From the NCBI RefSeq assembly GCF_051062515.1, contig NZ_JAMXEK010000007.1: DNA of 64,000 nt; one strand, 5' to 3'. The number at the start of each line of letters is the position of its first letter. The stretch's first letter is position 1. The notes beneath the pieces were generated by a model. That model made no database searches. It was not told the origin of the DNA and saw only the letters and a program-made list of their open reading frames with translations. The DNA is from Aliarcobacter sp017996075. Its GTDB lineage: Bacteria; Campylobacterota; Campylobacteria; Campylobacterales; Arcobacteraceae. A program made the position numbers and the translations under genes. Positions 26,401-35,023 of this stretch are shown one piece after another.

Positions 26401-29400
26401 TATGTAAAAATTGAAGGTAATCCAACTGTAGTTGAAGGTGGTGAAGTTGAATACACAGTTAAACTAGTTGATAGTACAGGAAAAGAAGTAAAAGTTACAT
26501 CAGATACAAAAGTTACAGTTACATTTGGTACAAATAATAGTGTTTCAGATGGAGAGGTAGAATTAAAAGGAACACCAAATAATAATCCTTTAGAAAATGG
26601 AAAAAATATAACAATAACTATTCCTAAAAATGGTAATTCAGCTTCATTTACTATAAAAACAAAAGATGATTTTACAGCTGATAATAATGAAACATTTAAT
26701 CTTAAAATCACAGATATTGACAGTAAAGAGTTTGAAAATATTGTATATGATGATAACAATGGAATTAACACAACTATAAAAGATGGTGTTACTTTAGGAA
26801 ATCCTGTAGATACAATAGTTTATGAAGATGGATTAAATAGTTCAGCTACAACTGAAAACTCTTTATCAAAATCTTTAGGTATTACAAATCCAAATAATGA
26901 TGCATATACAGTATCTTTTGACAAAACTATTACAACTACTACTGAGAAAAGTAATGGACGAACTATCACTTACAGCTATAATGAAAGTGGAACAATATTA
27001 ACAGCTAAAAGAACAGACGGAAAAACAGTATTTACAGTAGAACTTAAAAAAGATGCTTCAGGAAAAGATGTATATGATTTTCAATTAAAAGAAGCTATGG
27101 ATCATGAATATGGAAACAATGGGAAAAATGATTTTGATTTATCATTTAAATTTAGTGTAACATCAAATGGTATGACATCAGATAATAAAACTTTCAATGT
27201 AACAGTAGTAGATTCTGTACCAAATGCAAAAGATAAAACAGTAACTACAAAAGAAGATACAGCTACAACTATTAGGCTTTCAAATGATGCATTTAAAGAT
27301 AAAGGAACGATTAAAATTAATGGAAGCGATGTTGCAAAAGGTGCAGAAATTAGTATTTATGAACCATCTGATACAAATAAAGAACATCCTATAGGAAAAC
27401 TTTTAAATAATGGAGATGGTACAGTAAAATTTACTCCATCACCTGATTATAGTAATTATGATTTTACAAAAAGTCCACAGTTCTCATATACAGTAACAGA
27501 TTTTGATGGAGATGAAGCAACAGCCACAGTTACAGTAAATGTAAAACCAGTAGCTGATGCACCAACTATTTTTGTAAAAAATGTAGAAACTAAAGAAGAT
27601 GCTGAAAATATACAAGAAGGTACAAATAAAGTAGCTTTAGAACTTAAAGTTCCAAGTTTATCAAAAGATAGTGATGCAATATCTCAAATATCTCCAAATG
27701 GTTATACTGCAAAACAAAAGAATAATGTAACTAAAACTAATCCTATATTAGATGGTACGGGTGATTATAATGGCACTTCGACTGGAGATAGTCCAGAAAG
27801 AAATGGAGAGATAACTCTTTCATTCACAAATAGTACATTAGTAACTGGAGCAGAACTTTATAATGGAAATACTAAAGTTGCAGATATTACTGCAAATGTT
27901 CAAGTAGTAAAAATTGTAATAGTAAAAACATCAGGTGGAACAGATATAGATACAGATTACCATCATAATGGAATATTACCAGCTAAAGGTGGAAATGTTT
28001 TATATCTTACAAAAGCAGAATATGAAGGATTAAAAATTCAACATGCTGAAGATAATGATACAGATATAGCTATAAAAATTAGTGTAACATCTTATGAAGT
28101 TGATGATAGTGGAAAACCTTTGACTGGTAATTTAGCAACTTCATCTACAACAACAGCAGATATGACAGTTATTATCAAACCAGTAACTGATGATATAGAG
28201 TTGACATTTGATAATGCTACTGTAAATGGAGAAACTTTAGGAACTATATCTCCTGATGGAAAAACATTTGTATTTAAAAACGATGTAATAAAAGAGAATG
28301 GTGAAATAAATTTCAAGCAACTTCTAACAAATACAAGTGGTACTACAGATGGTACGAATGGTACAGAAAAAGGAGATTTAGATGGTAGTGAAATTAGATG
28401 GTATACTGTTAAATTTGAAGGAGATTCAAAAGATCATCCAGATTATTTGATAATCAATGGAAAAACAGTGTCGTTAAGCAATGGTGAATATAAATATGAA
28501 TTTACTATAAATGAAAATAAACAAGCAGATCCAGACTTTAAAGTTCAATTTCCAAATGGTTACTCTGGTGGTACACTAAAAGGAGAATTGACTTTACATG
28601 TTCAAGATAGAGGAGTTGAAGAGAAATCTGATCCAACTAAATGGGGAGATGAATTAAAGCAAACAGTTAAGTTTGAAGTTGCTGTAAACCCAGTTGCAGA
28701 CGAAGCAACACTTAAAGTTGGTCAAGTTGTAGGATATGAAGATACAGCTAGAAATACAAATAAAAATATTCAAGATAAAGATGGAACGATAAAACATCCA
28801 GAAAATGGTATAAAGCTACCTATTGAAGTTACATCAACTGATACAGATGGGAGTGAAACATTTACTGTAACTATCAAAGATATTCCAAATGGTGGAGCTA
28901 TTTTTGTGAAAGAACCACCACTTACAGGAAAAGATATTCTTGTAACTTATGCTGAAGATGGAACACCTACAATAAAAGTATGGAATAATGGTATTTTAGA
29001 AGATTATAATGGAACAGCAATTAAAGCTGAAAAAGGAAGTATAACTATTGAAAAATATGATAATGCAAATCCACCAAAATTCATTCCACCACATAATTCA
29101 CATGGTGATTTCCCTTTAAAAGTTGATGCAAAAACAGTTGATACAGTAATAATAGATGGGCAACCAGTAACAAATGTTCAAGATGTAGCAACTAAAAAAG
29201 ATATATTAGTTGTTGTAAAAGATGTTGCAGATAGTGTTGTAGGGAATGAGTACAATAAAATAAATTTAGTTGATGAAAAAATAGGTGGTGTAGCTAATCC
29301 AAACTATGATTCAAAATATAAAGGAACAAAAAAAGACTATAATGCAGTAGTAAATGAAGATGATAATGGTGGAAAAATATCTTTAAATTCTATATTTACA

Positions 29401-32400
29401 GATTCTACAAAACTTTCATCTTATGATAAAGAAAGTGAAGATTTAACTATCATTCTTAAATCTTTACCAAAAGGTGTTGAGTTAGAAGGAAATGTAACTT
29501 TAATTGGTGAGAAATATATCTTTAAAGCTGAAGATATTTCAGGTATCAAAATTGTAACACCACCAAATTATAGTGGTGAATTAAATTTTGATATTCAATA
29601 TATCACTACTGAAAGAGGAGAGTTTGATCCTAAAGAAATTGCAAGTAAAACTTTTGATAGTAATGATGATACAAAAGATCCTGTAAGTATATTTGTAAAA
29701 CCAATAGTTGATGCAGGATTTAATTCAAATACTACAAAAGCTGAAGATATTGATGCAACTACTATTGGAGATAAGAGTTTCTATCAACTTAATTTAGGAA
29801 TATCACATCAAAATGGTGATAATGATGAAACTTTAGTAAGTGTAACTATAAATGAACCAACTTCAAGTGAATATAAACTATTCATTAAAAACGGTGATAA
29901 TTTTGAAGCTATTACATTTACAAATGGTAAAGCAAATGTTGCTTTAGAGGATTTAGGAGAAGTATATGTACAAGCTCCTGAAAATAAACATGGAGATTTC
30001 AATTTAAGTGGAAGTTTTGTAGCAAAAGATAGCCAAAATGGTGTAGGAAAGAATGTAAATTATGAAGCTACAAAAGAAAAAGGCTTCAAGCATACATTAA
30101 CTATTAAACCAGTTACTGATACTCCAACTATAACAGTTGATCCTGACACAGATACTAGCATAACAGTAAAAGCAGGAGAAAATACAGAGATAAAAATCCC
30201 TGTAAAAGTATCTTCAGGCGATAAAGATGGAAGTGAAAATATTACAAAAATTGTAATAAGTGGAGTTCCACAAGGTGTTACAGTAGATGGTCTAACAAAT
30301 GGACAAGTATTTGAAAATGGTAATTTTATAAATGTAAGTATACATAATGGTATTTATACTATTACAGGGCATAACTTAAATAGTGATAGCTTTAAAGATA
30401 TTGTGTTTAATGTTGGTGCAAAGGCAGATTTTGAACACAGAGATATTACAATTACATCATATACACAAGATGCTGCCGGTTCAAGTGAAGAATCAACAAG
30501 TACTGTAATAACTCTTGACAAAACTCACAATGGAAATGGTGGTGGAAATGGTTCTGGTATAGGTATTGAACTAAAAGATGGAAATCCATATAAAGCAACG
30601 GAAGATACTGAGTTTAATTTCCTAGATGTATTTAAAGTTGTAGTTGCTGATGGTGGAAGTGATGGAAGAGTTACATTAAATTTCACATTAGATTCTACAA
30701 ATGCAACAATCAAAGGTTTAACTGCAAATGCCAATGGAACCTATACAATTACTGGAAATAGAGCTGATATTGAGTCTGTTTTAGCAAATTTAAAAGTTGT
30801 TCCAAATAAAGATTACAATGATAACCATACAACAGATAAAAGTACTTTAGATATTACTATAACTATTGATGGAAAAACTCCTGTAATAGCAAAAGTTCCA
30901 GTAGTTCCTGTAACGGATGCTATGAGTATTAAAGTAGAGGCTACTCCTACAGATTTAGCAGGAATAGTTGAAAATAAACCTGTAGATTTAAAAATTACTT
31001 TAATAAATTCAGTTGATGGGAAACATACGGAAGAAATAAAAAGTATTACTATAAAAGTAACTGAAACATGGAAAGATAATTTAGGTGAAGTAGAAGATTT
31101 AGGAACATTAACTGGTAAAGGTTATGTAATTACTCCAACTGAAAATAGTGGAGAATATACTATTACAAAAGAAGATGGTAAACCATTTGGTTTTGGAGAA
31201 ATAAAAGGTTTACAATATACTCCTACAACTAATAGAAATGGAGATGTTCGTTTTGAAGTAAGTGCTAATAATAAAGAATCAAATTCAGGAGACAGTTTAA
31301 CTGCTACTAATAGTGCAGATATCATTGTAAAACCAGTTGTTTCTTCTGAAATTATGATTAAAGATGCAGATAAACAAAATGGTATTGAAGATGGACAAAT
31401 GGCAAGTGTTAAATTATCAGTTGATAAATATGATCCATCAGAGAAATTTGAAAGTGTACTTATCAAAGTTGAGTCTGGAGTTGCTGTTTATTATGACAAT
31501 GGAACTAAATTAGCAATGAATTTAGGTGGTGATTCTTGGCTTATCCCTGTAAGTGGTGATGGAAAAACACTTCCTGAAATATTCTTCAAAGGAAAAGAGC
31601 ATTTAGCTGGAAATATTGGTTTTAAAGCCACTATAAATGCAAAAGATGGTGAAGCGAAAGTTACAAAAGAACTTACAACAGGTTCTGTTACTATAACAGA
31701 AGTTGCAGACGGAGTTACTATTGACCCAACAAAAACAGGAATTGATAAAAATGCATTTGAATGGACAACTTTAAATCTAAATGCAAATATGAAAGATGTA
31801 GATGGTAGTGAAACGATGAGTTTAGAGCTTAGTGGTCTTGGTGCAAACGCACAGTTTAGAGTTGATGGAACTGACACTTTAGGTTCGACACAAGCGGTTT
31901 GGGATAATGCAACTAATAAATGGACAATTTCAGGAATTAAATATGACCAAATAAACAATATCCAATTTACAAATGATAAAACTGTAAATAGTGTCGGTGT
32001 AAAAGCTTGGACAGTGGAAAATGATAAAAATGGAATTCCTTTAACTGGTGATAATGCTTATAAATCAGCTGAAGTAACAAAGGATTTCAAACTAGATATA
32101 AAAGATGTTGGTGGTATTTTATCACTAGAAAAAGATATAAATTTAGATTTTTCTAAATTAGATAATTCATCTTTAAAAGGTATCAATGAGATTGATTTAG
32201 GTGCTGGAAATGGTAAAAATGAACTTCTAAATTTAACACTTGATGATGTTTTAAGTATAGGTAAAAAAGATGGAAATGGGAATATTAATCTTACAATTCT
32301 TGGAGATTCAGATGATAAAGTTACATTTAAAAATGAAATAGGAAAAGAATGGTCATCAAATGTAGTTAATGATGATAAAGGTAATAAATTATACACTGAA

Positions 32401-32475
32401 TGGTCAAATACTACTGGAGATACTACTGTTACAGTAAAAGTTGAACAACCAATATCAGATGGTTTTACAAACTAA
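23434..32475 (+). CDS. Giant LapA-like repeat adhesin with retention module (3013 residues)
   Basis: Predicted type I-secreted surface adhesin. Residues 1-100 form a LapA-type retention module ('IAQGQFFVKDSLGNLTELKV'). The dibasic-free, acidic linker has TAAG at 111-114, the form of a LapG cleavage site (LapA of Pseudomonas is cut in the same motif near residue 108). Six Calx-beta-like units follow, ending near residues 301, 467, 643, 811, 963 and 1116 with 'TTI.DN'-type strands. Then come about nine Ig/cadherin (T1SS-143-like) units introduced by 'PVADAPTI', 'PVADEATL', 'PVTDTPTI' and similar, near 1372, 1583, 1753, 1932, 2090, 2226, 2492, 2633 and 2758. The C-terminus ('LTLDDVLSIG...GDSDDKVTF') is a type I secretion-type end; no RTX nonamers were seen. 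The protein is acidic, Thr/Asp/Asn-rich, and I noticed no cysteine. No transporter, lapD or lapG gene is in the window. AGGAGA precedes the ATG. Confidence 0.82.
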   Translation: MANLAQIQSIAQGQFFVKDSLGNLTELKVGDTVSLNDTIVAASSNTDLSKIEILFDTNELITLSQGEQLLDATLLASTFGNEELAFDKQEVDETLNAWNNTEAGDATDMETAAGDVTEQATNAGDERAADGGALRSKFNSRDGDATDIVSDLREASWTGGIEGTIQDTENMLLEDPLPLVYTIIEGIDVVNEGDSANYVVKLQDAAGNPVIATQDTIIYVRYTNKTTQDGDTQYNNENIIEVVIKAGTSQTEFTIKTNDDYLADNGEIYNVAITGNNSTEFDMRTGDVAGNKTNVDTTILDNTTINPNEDSKVESDMEKVVLKIVAADKDGNPIKGTDGNYLTTNEVPEGDNAYYVVLAFEPNTTKFNDNTKLDIQSGTVEVKTFDKDATGTTTQTKEDGTQDYVSKTQKVELGKVISVETLDDWKADNGEQYEIKITDKSYEHPTTGAVYENVVTDKDPITTIIKDNTTTNPNNPSTIENNQENVILKIVAVDKDGNPLFEVDGKTFKTTSEVVEGDSAYYKVFAFAPDSKEFNTDTKLPDILQDGTVTVKTGDIGAIGVQSQTANDGSQDYISKTQSNIKVGETIFTVKTIDDYKAETKTNETFKVEIENGSYKHPNNDGKDAIYENVTIDPTVATTIIVDNNSTKNADVVVGGSDTNSTTYGAEDTVYAVITANKSSVAEGEVVTYTVKLVDYKGNEVKVSNPTDVTIKFSGSTTNPADLKDLLKINGIEVTDTTKDTFTIEIPKDESSINFTIETKDDAYTEGKESYTLKIEDVNTEEFENIKFNEYTGLDTTKVPNPSNTTTTEINDNSTEVKIVLVAVGSATTTIEDITDSNGKLIYEDKNITPESGKLYYVAVAVDKDNNVLIQDGKVKVSTYDVADGAKGGNSVKPPLDGSEDYQSLKDKEVSLGEVFDVQTNDDYVRDNNETFTVKIDSIVDGSKYENPSVDTTKDTVTSTIKDNVPVKNHQVDNIGGIDGTVYGKEDTVYVKIEGNPTVVEGGEVEYTVKLVDSTGKEVKVTSDTKVTVTFGTNNSVSDGEVELKGTPNNNPLENGKNITITIPKNGNSASFTIKTKDDFTADNNETFNLKITDIDSKEFENIVYDDNNGINTTIKDGVTLGNPVDTIVYEDGLNSSATTENSLSKSLGITNPNNDAYTVSFDKTITTTTEKSNGRTITYSYNESGTILTAKRTDGKTVFTVELKKDASGKDVYDFQLKEAMDHEYGNNGKNDFDLSFKFSVTSNGMTSDNKTFNVTVVDSVPNAKDKTVTTKEDTATTIRLSNDAFKDKGTIKINGSDVAKGAEISIYEPSDTNKEHPIGKLLNNGDGTVKFTPSPDYSNYDFTKSPQFSYTVTDFDGDEATATVTVNVKPVADAPTIFVKNVETKEDAENIQEGTNKVALELKVPSLSKDSDAISQISPNGYTAKQKNNVTKTNPILDGTGDYNGTSTGDSPERNGEITLSFTNSTLVTGAELYNGNTKVADITANVQVVKIVIVKTSGGTDIDTDYHHNGILPAKGGNVLYLTKAEYEGLKIQHAEDNDTDIAIKISVTSYEVDDSGKPLTGNLATSSTTTADMTVIIKPVTDDIELTFDNATVNGETLGTISPDGKTFVFKNDVIKENGEINFKQLLTNTSGTTDGTNGTEKGDLDGSEIRWYTVKFEGDSKDHPDYLIINGKTVSLSNGEYKYEFTINENKQADPDFKVQFPNGYSGGTLKGELTLHVQDRGVEEKSDPTKWGDELKQTVKFEVAVNPVADEATLKVGQVVGYEDTARNTNKNIQDKDGTIKHPENGIKLPIEVTSTDTDGSETFTVTIKDIPNGGAIFVKEPPLTGKDILVTYAEDGTPTIKVWNNGILEDYNGTAIKAEKGSITIEKYDNANPPKFIPPHNSHGDFPLKVDAKTVDTVIIDGQPVTNVQDVATKKDILVVVKDVADSVVGNEYNKINLVDEKIGGVANPNYDSKYKGTKKDYNAVVNEDDNGGKISLNSIFTDSTKLSSYDKESEDLTIILKSLPKGVELEGNVTLIGEKYIFKAEDISGIKIVTPPNYSGELNFDIQYITTERGEFDPKEIASKTFDSNDDTKDPVSIFVKPIVDAGFNSNTTKAEDIDATTIGDKSFYQLNLGISHQNGDNDETLVSVTINEPTSSEYKLFIKNGDNFEAITFTNGKANVALEDLGEVYVQAPENKHGDFNLSGSFVAKDSQNGVGKNVNYEATKEKGFKHTLTIKPVTDTPTITVDPDTDTSITVKAGENTEIKIPVKVSSGDKDGSENITKIVISGVPQGVTVDGLTNGQVFENGNFINVSIHNGIYTITGHNLNSDSFKDIVFNVGAKADFEHRDITITSYTQDAAGSSEESTSTVITLDKTHNGNGGGNGSGIGIELKDGNPYKATEDTEFNFLDVFKVVVADGGSDGRVTLNFTLDSTNATIKGLTANANGTYTITGNRADIESVLANLKVVPNKDYNDNHTTDKSTLDITITIDGKTPVIAKVPVVPVTDAMSIKVEATPTDLAGIVENKPVDLKITLINSVDGKHTEEIKSITIKVTETWKDNLGEVEDLGTLTGKGYVITPTENSGEYTITKEDGKPFGFGEIKGLQYTPTTNRNGDVRFEVSANNKESNSGDSLTATNSADIIVKPVVSSEIMIKDADKQNGIEDGQMASVKLSVDKYDPSEKFESVLIKVESGVAVYYDNGTKLAMNLGGDSWLIPVSGDGKTLPEIFFKGKEHLAGNIGFKATINAKDGEAKVTKELTTGSVTITEVADGVTIDPTKTGIDKNAFEWTTLNLNANMKDVDGSETMSLELSGLGANAQFRVDGTDTLGSTQAVWDNATNKWTISGIKYDQINNIQFTNDKTVNSVGVKAWTVENDKNGIPLTGDNAYKSAEVTKDFKLDIKDVGGILSLEKDINLDFSKLDNSSLKGINEIDLGAGNGKNELLNLTLDDVLSIGKKDGNGNINLTILGDSDDKVTFKNEIGKEWSSNVVNDDKGNKLYTEWSNTTGDTTVTVKVEQPISDGFTN

Positions 32476-32484
32476 TCCTAGGAA

Positions 32485-32511
32485 ATGGGACTTCGAGTCC
32501 CATCTTTTTTT
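32485..32511 (+). terminator. Rho-independent terminator after adhesin
   Basis: ATGGGACT (32485-32492), TCG, AGTCCCAT (32496-32503), then C and a run of seven T. Strong terminator 9 bases after the adhesin stop. Confidence 0.92.
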
Positions 32512-32518
32512 CACTTTT

Positions 32519-32550
32519 AAAGGTAAGATTTTTTAACCTTACCTTTTTTA
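32519..32550. terminator. Second hairpin after adhesin
   Basis: AAAGGTAAG (32519-32527) and CTTACCTTT (32538-32546) pair perfectly around a 10-base loop and run into TTTTT. It can act as a back-up terminator for the adhesin or, with the A-run on its other side, for the minus-strand toxin gene. Confidence 0.6.
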
Positions 32551-32652
32551 TTATATTAAGTTTATAAGTATTAATATTATTGTAATACGATACATAATAT
32601 TTAAGGATTATAATGCTATTTTGAAAAAGCTATTTAAAGAATTTTCAAGTAA

Positions 32653-33051
32653 TTACAAATACTTTTCGATAAATTCACTACTTGATAGAGTTTTTATATC
32701 TGCTTTATAGAAACTTTTGTCATTTGTAATAACATATTCACAATCAGCACTTTTTGCACTCAAATATTGTAAAGTATCTTCAAAATCATTATTCTCAATT
32801 TCTAAAGCTTTTGAAATCATTTCATTAGATATGCCAACTATACTAAAACTACTATTTATAAGTTTTATAAAATCTTTTATATTTTTAACTTGTTTTTTTG
32901 CAATATAATCAATATTCAAAATTGTAATATCTAAAATAATACCTTCAAATAGTTTTTTTTCAATTGCATTAAATATCAATAGCGCATCATGAAATTTTTC
33001 TCTTTTTAAAATTAAATCAAGGAAGATGTTAGTATCTACAAATATTTTCAT
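32653..33051 (-). CDS. VapC-like PIN-domain toxin
   Basis: A 132-residue PIN-domain protein, the ribonuclease toxin of a type II toxin-antitoxin pair. The metal-binding acidic residues are in 'KIFVDTNIFLDLIL' (D6), 'ENNDFEDTLQYLSAK' (Asp/Glu near residues 90-94) and 'YVITNDKSFY' (Asp near 111). The length is normal. Its start overlaps the antitoxin stop by 4 bases, so the pair is translationally coupled with the antitoxin first. It is the only toxin-antitoxin locus seen in the window and lies between the adhesin terminator and an efflux operon. Confidence 0.85.
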   Translation of the reverse strand: MKIFVDTNIFLDLILKREKFHDALLIFNAIEKKLFEGIILDITILNIDYIAKKQVKNIKDFIKLINSSFSIVGISNEMISKALEIENNDFEDTLQYLSAKSADCEYVITNDKSFYKADIKTLSSSEFIEKYL

Positions 33052-33296
33052 TTTACTATTGCCTCGTATTTTTCATCATCTATTTTAAAATTATTATCCA
33101 AGATACCAACAAACTTATTAAAAGAACCCTTTTCTAAGCTATCTTTTTTTATGGAGTTTTTAATAAGCTTTTCATACTCTTCATAAGGCATTATCACAGC
33201 TTTTTTTTGATGTGCTTTTTTATCTACTATAAAAACAGTCTGAGTTAGAAGCTTTGTAAACTGTGCTTGTGCTTGTGAAATTCCTAATTCTAGCAT
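33048..33296 (-). CDS. Phd/YefM-like antitoxin
   Basis: An 82-residue protein whose N-terminus ('LGISQAQAQFTKLLTQTVFI' and 'KKAVIMPYEEYEKLI') matches the Phd/YefM antitoxin fold: a small DNA-binding domain with strands followed by a C-terminal toxin-binding tail. It would neutralise the PIN toxin encoded next and repress the operon. AAGGAGA precedes the ATG. A 10-base palindrome at 33320-33329 lies just upstream and is a candidate operator. Confidence 0.8.
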   Translation of the reverse strand: MLELGISQAQAQFTKLLTQTVFIVDKKAHQKKAVIMPYEEYEKLIKNSIKKDSLEKGSFNKFVGILDNNFKIDDEKYEAIVK

Positions 33297-33319
33297 TAAA
33301 TCTCCTTTAAATTAAAATA

Positions 33320-33329
33320 TATGTACATA
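33320..33329. promoter_or_regulatory. Palindrome upstream of toxin-antitoxin operon
   Basis: TATGTACATA, a perfect 10-base palindrome 23 bases before the antitoxin start. Such sites are often bound by the antitoxin for self-regulation. Short palindromes are common in AT-rich DNA, so this is tentative. Confidence 0.3.
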
Positions 33330-33400
33330 ATATAAAATATATACTTATTTAAATATTAATACATAATCATTTCAACTACTTATAAATAAATTTCAATATA

Positions 33401-33754
33401 TTAAACCTCAATCTCAAAAAACTCTTCACTTATTTTTTCATATTTTGCAACAGAACAAGATATTTTTATAGCATTTGAATAATCTTTAAACTCATCTGTA
33501 AAAAGTTTTTTTAGCTTTTCAACTTCCGCTGTTCTAAATATAAAAAATCCTAATATTTGCGTTTTTCTCTCACCTGCTTTTTCTATTCCAAAGCTATCAA
33601 ATTTCCAGTTTACACCTTTTGAAAAGAAGAAAACTTCACTAACTCTTTTTTCAAGTTCATCTCTTACATTTTGGTTGAACTCTTTTAAATGTATATAAAA
33701 TGCAACATTATAGTTGTATTGTGATTGTATTAAATCATCTAAGATTTTACTCAT
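33401..33754 (-). CDS. Conserved-looking small protein of unknown function
   Basis: A 117-residue soluble, acidic protein. There is no signal peptide or membrane helix. It is predicted alpha/beta, with strands in 'YNVAFYIHLKEF', 'TQILGFFIFR' and 'NAIKISCSVAKYE'. I recognise no domain. It stands alone between the toxin-antitoxin pair and the efflux operon, with its own upstream region (33755-33886). Codon use looks ordinary for this genome. Confidence 0.55.
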   Translation of the reverse strand: MSKILDDLIQSQYNYNVAFYIHLKEFNQNVRDELEKRVSEVFFFSKGVNWKFDSFGIEKAGERKTQILGFFIFRTAEVEKLKKLFTDEFKDYSNAIKISCSVAKYEKISEEFFEIEV

Positions 33755-33886
33755 TTTTCGCCTTTTTTATTTGTTTTTTATATGTTATCAATATTTTGCT
33801 ACAATTTTTCTTCAATATATAGAAATATTAAAATTTTGTTAATAAAGTTATAATAACATTCATAAATTCTTATTCAAGGGAAAGCA

Positions 33887-35020
33887 TTGCAGAGTATTAA
33901 AACTATCAAAACTATATTTTCACTATTTTTTATAATATTTTTTTTAAGTTCATGTGAGAAAAAAAATGATGGAAATCAAAAAGCACAAAATCCAATAGAA
34001 GTAGGGTATATAAATCCCAAAAAAGAGCCAATAAATCTTGAGATTGAACTTATAGGAAAAGTAAAAGCAAAAGAGTTAGCACTTGTTCGCCCTCAGGTTT
34101 CTGGAATCATTGAGAAACAACTTTTCAAAGAGGGAAGTTTTGTGAAACAAGGTGATATTTTATACAAAATTGATAATGCAACATATAAAGCTACTTTAAA
34201 TCAATCCCTTGCTTTATTAAATAGTGCAAAGGCTAGTTTGATAAGTGCTGAAGCAAAGAGTAAAAGAGCAGAAGAGCTTTTAAAATTTGATGGTATTTCA
34301 AAGCAAGAAGCAGATGAGATAAAAGCTTCATATTTGCAAGCTAAAGCTTTGGTTGAACAAAGAGCTGCAGAGCTTGAAAATTCAAAAATAGATTTGAATA
34401 GATGTGAGATAAAAGCACCAATTAGCGGATATATTGGTATTTCAAATGTAACTGTTGGGGCTTTGGTAAATGCAAATCAAAGTGAAGAACTTGTAAATAT
34501 CAGAGATACACAAACAGTTTTTGTAGATTTATCACAATCATACAATGAGATTTTAAATCTAAAATCAATTGGTGATTTAGAAGATGATATTGAAGTTAGT
34601 TTGAAGTTTGACAACGGTTTTGAGTATCCAATAAAAGGAAAACTAGAAGCAAGAGAGTTAAGTGTAGATGAGAGTAGTCAAACAGTAACTTTAAGAGCTG
34701 TATTTAGTAATCCAAATAATCTTTTATTATCTGGAATGATGACAAAAGCAATTTTAAAAAGCAAAAAAAGTATTGATGGATTTTTAATTCCACAACAAGC
34801 AGTTTTAAGAGATCAAAAAGCAAACCCAATTGTTACTCTTGTGACACCTGAAAATAAAACTATCACAAAAATAGTAAAAATACAAAGATCAGTAGGTAAC
34901 AAATGGCTTATTCTTGATGGTTTAGAACAGAGTGATAAAATTGTAGTTGAAGGATTAAATAAGATAAATAGTAGAAGCGTAGTCTCTTTAAAAGATTTAA
35001 ACTCTCAATACAAAGATTAA
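33887..35020 (+). CDS. RND efflux periplasmic adaptor (membrane fusion lipoprotein)
   Basis: A 377-residue adaptor of the AcrA/CmeA type. A lipoprotein signal ends at 'FFLSSCEKK' (lipobox Cys near residue 23). A lipoyl/barrel-sandwich domain starts at 'RPQVSGIIEKQLFKEGSFV' and closes at 'CEIKAPISGYIGISNVTVGA'; the helical hairpin lies between. It links the inner-membrane pump to the outer-membrane channel. It starts at TTG with AAGGGA upstream; no ATG gives the signal peptide. It is the first gene of the three-gene pump operon, 3 bases before the permease. Confidence 0.92.
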   Translation: MQSIKTIKTIFSLFFIIFFLSSCEKKNDGNQKAQNPIEVGYINPKKEPINLEIELIGKVKAKELALVRPQVSGIIEKQLFKEGSFVKQGDILYKIDNATYKATLNQSLALLNSAKASLISAEAKSKRAEELLKFDGISKQEADEIKASYLQAKALVEQRAAELENSKIDLNRCEIKAPISGYIGISNVTVGALVNANQSEELVNIRDTQTVFVDLSQSYNEILNLKSIGDLEDDIEVSLKFDNGFEYPIKGKLEARELSVDESSQTVTLRAVFSNPNNLLLSGMMTKAILKSKKSIDGFLIPQQAVLRDQKANPIVTLVTPENKTITKIVKIQRSVGNKWLILDGLEQSDKIVVEGLNKINSRSVVSLKDLNSQYKD

Positions 35021-35023
35021 GAA

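Noticed and set aside
26379..26771. Long minus-strand open frames inside the adhesin gene (also near 31122-31958 and 32058-32396)
   Set aside because: They are antisense to the repeat-coding DNA, rich in Ser/Phe/Leu from reversed Asp/Lys/Thr codons, and lack ribosome sites or known motifs.
24000..32475. CRISPR-like or short tandem repeat array
   Set aside because: The similar segments are coding domain repeats of 100-170 codons with drifted DNA, not short identical repeats with unique spacers.
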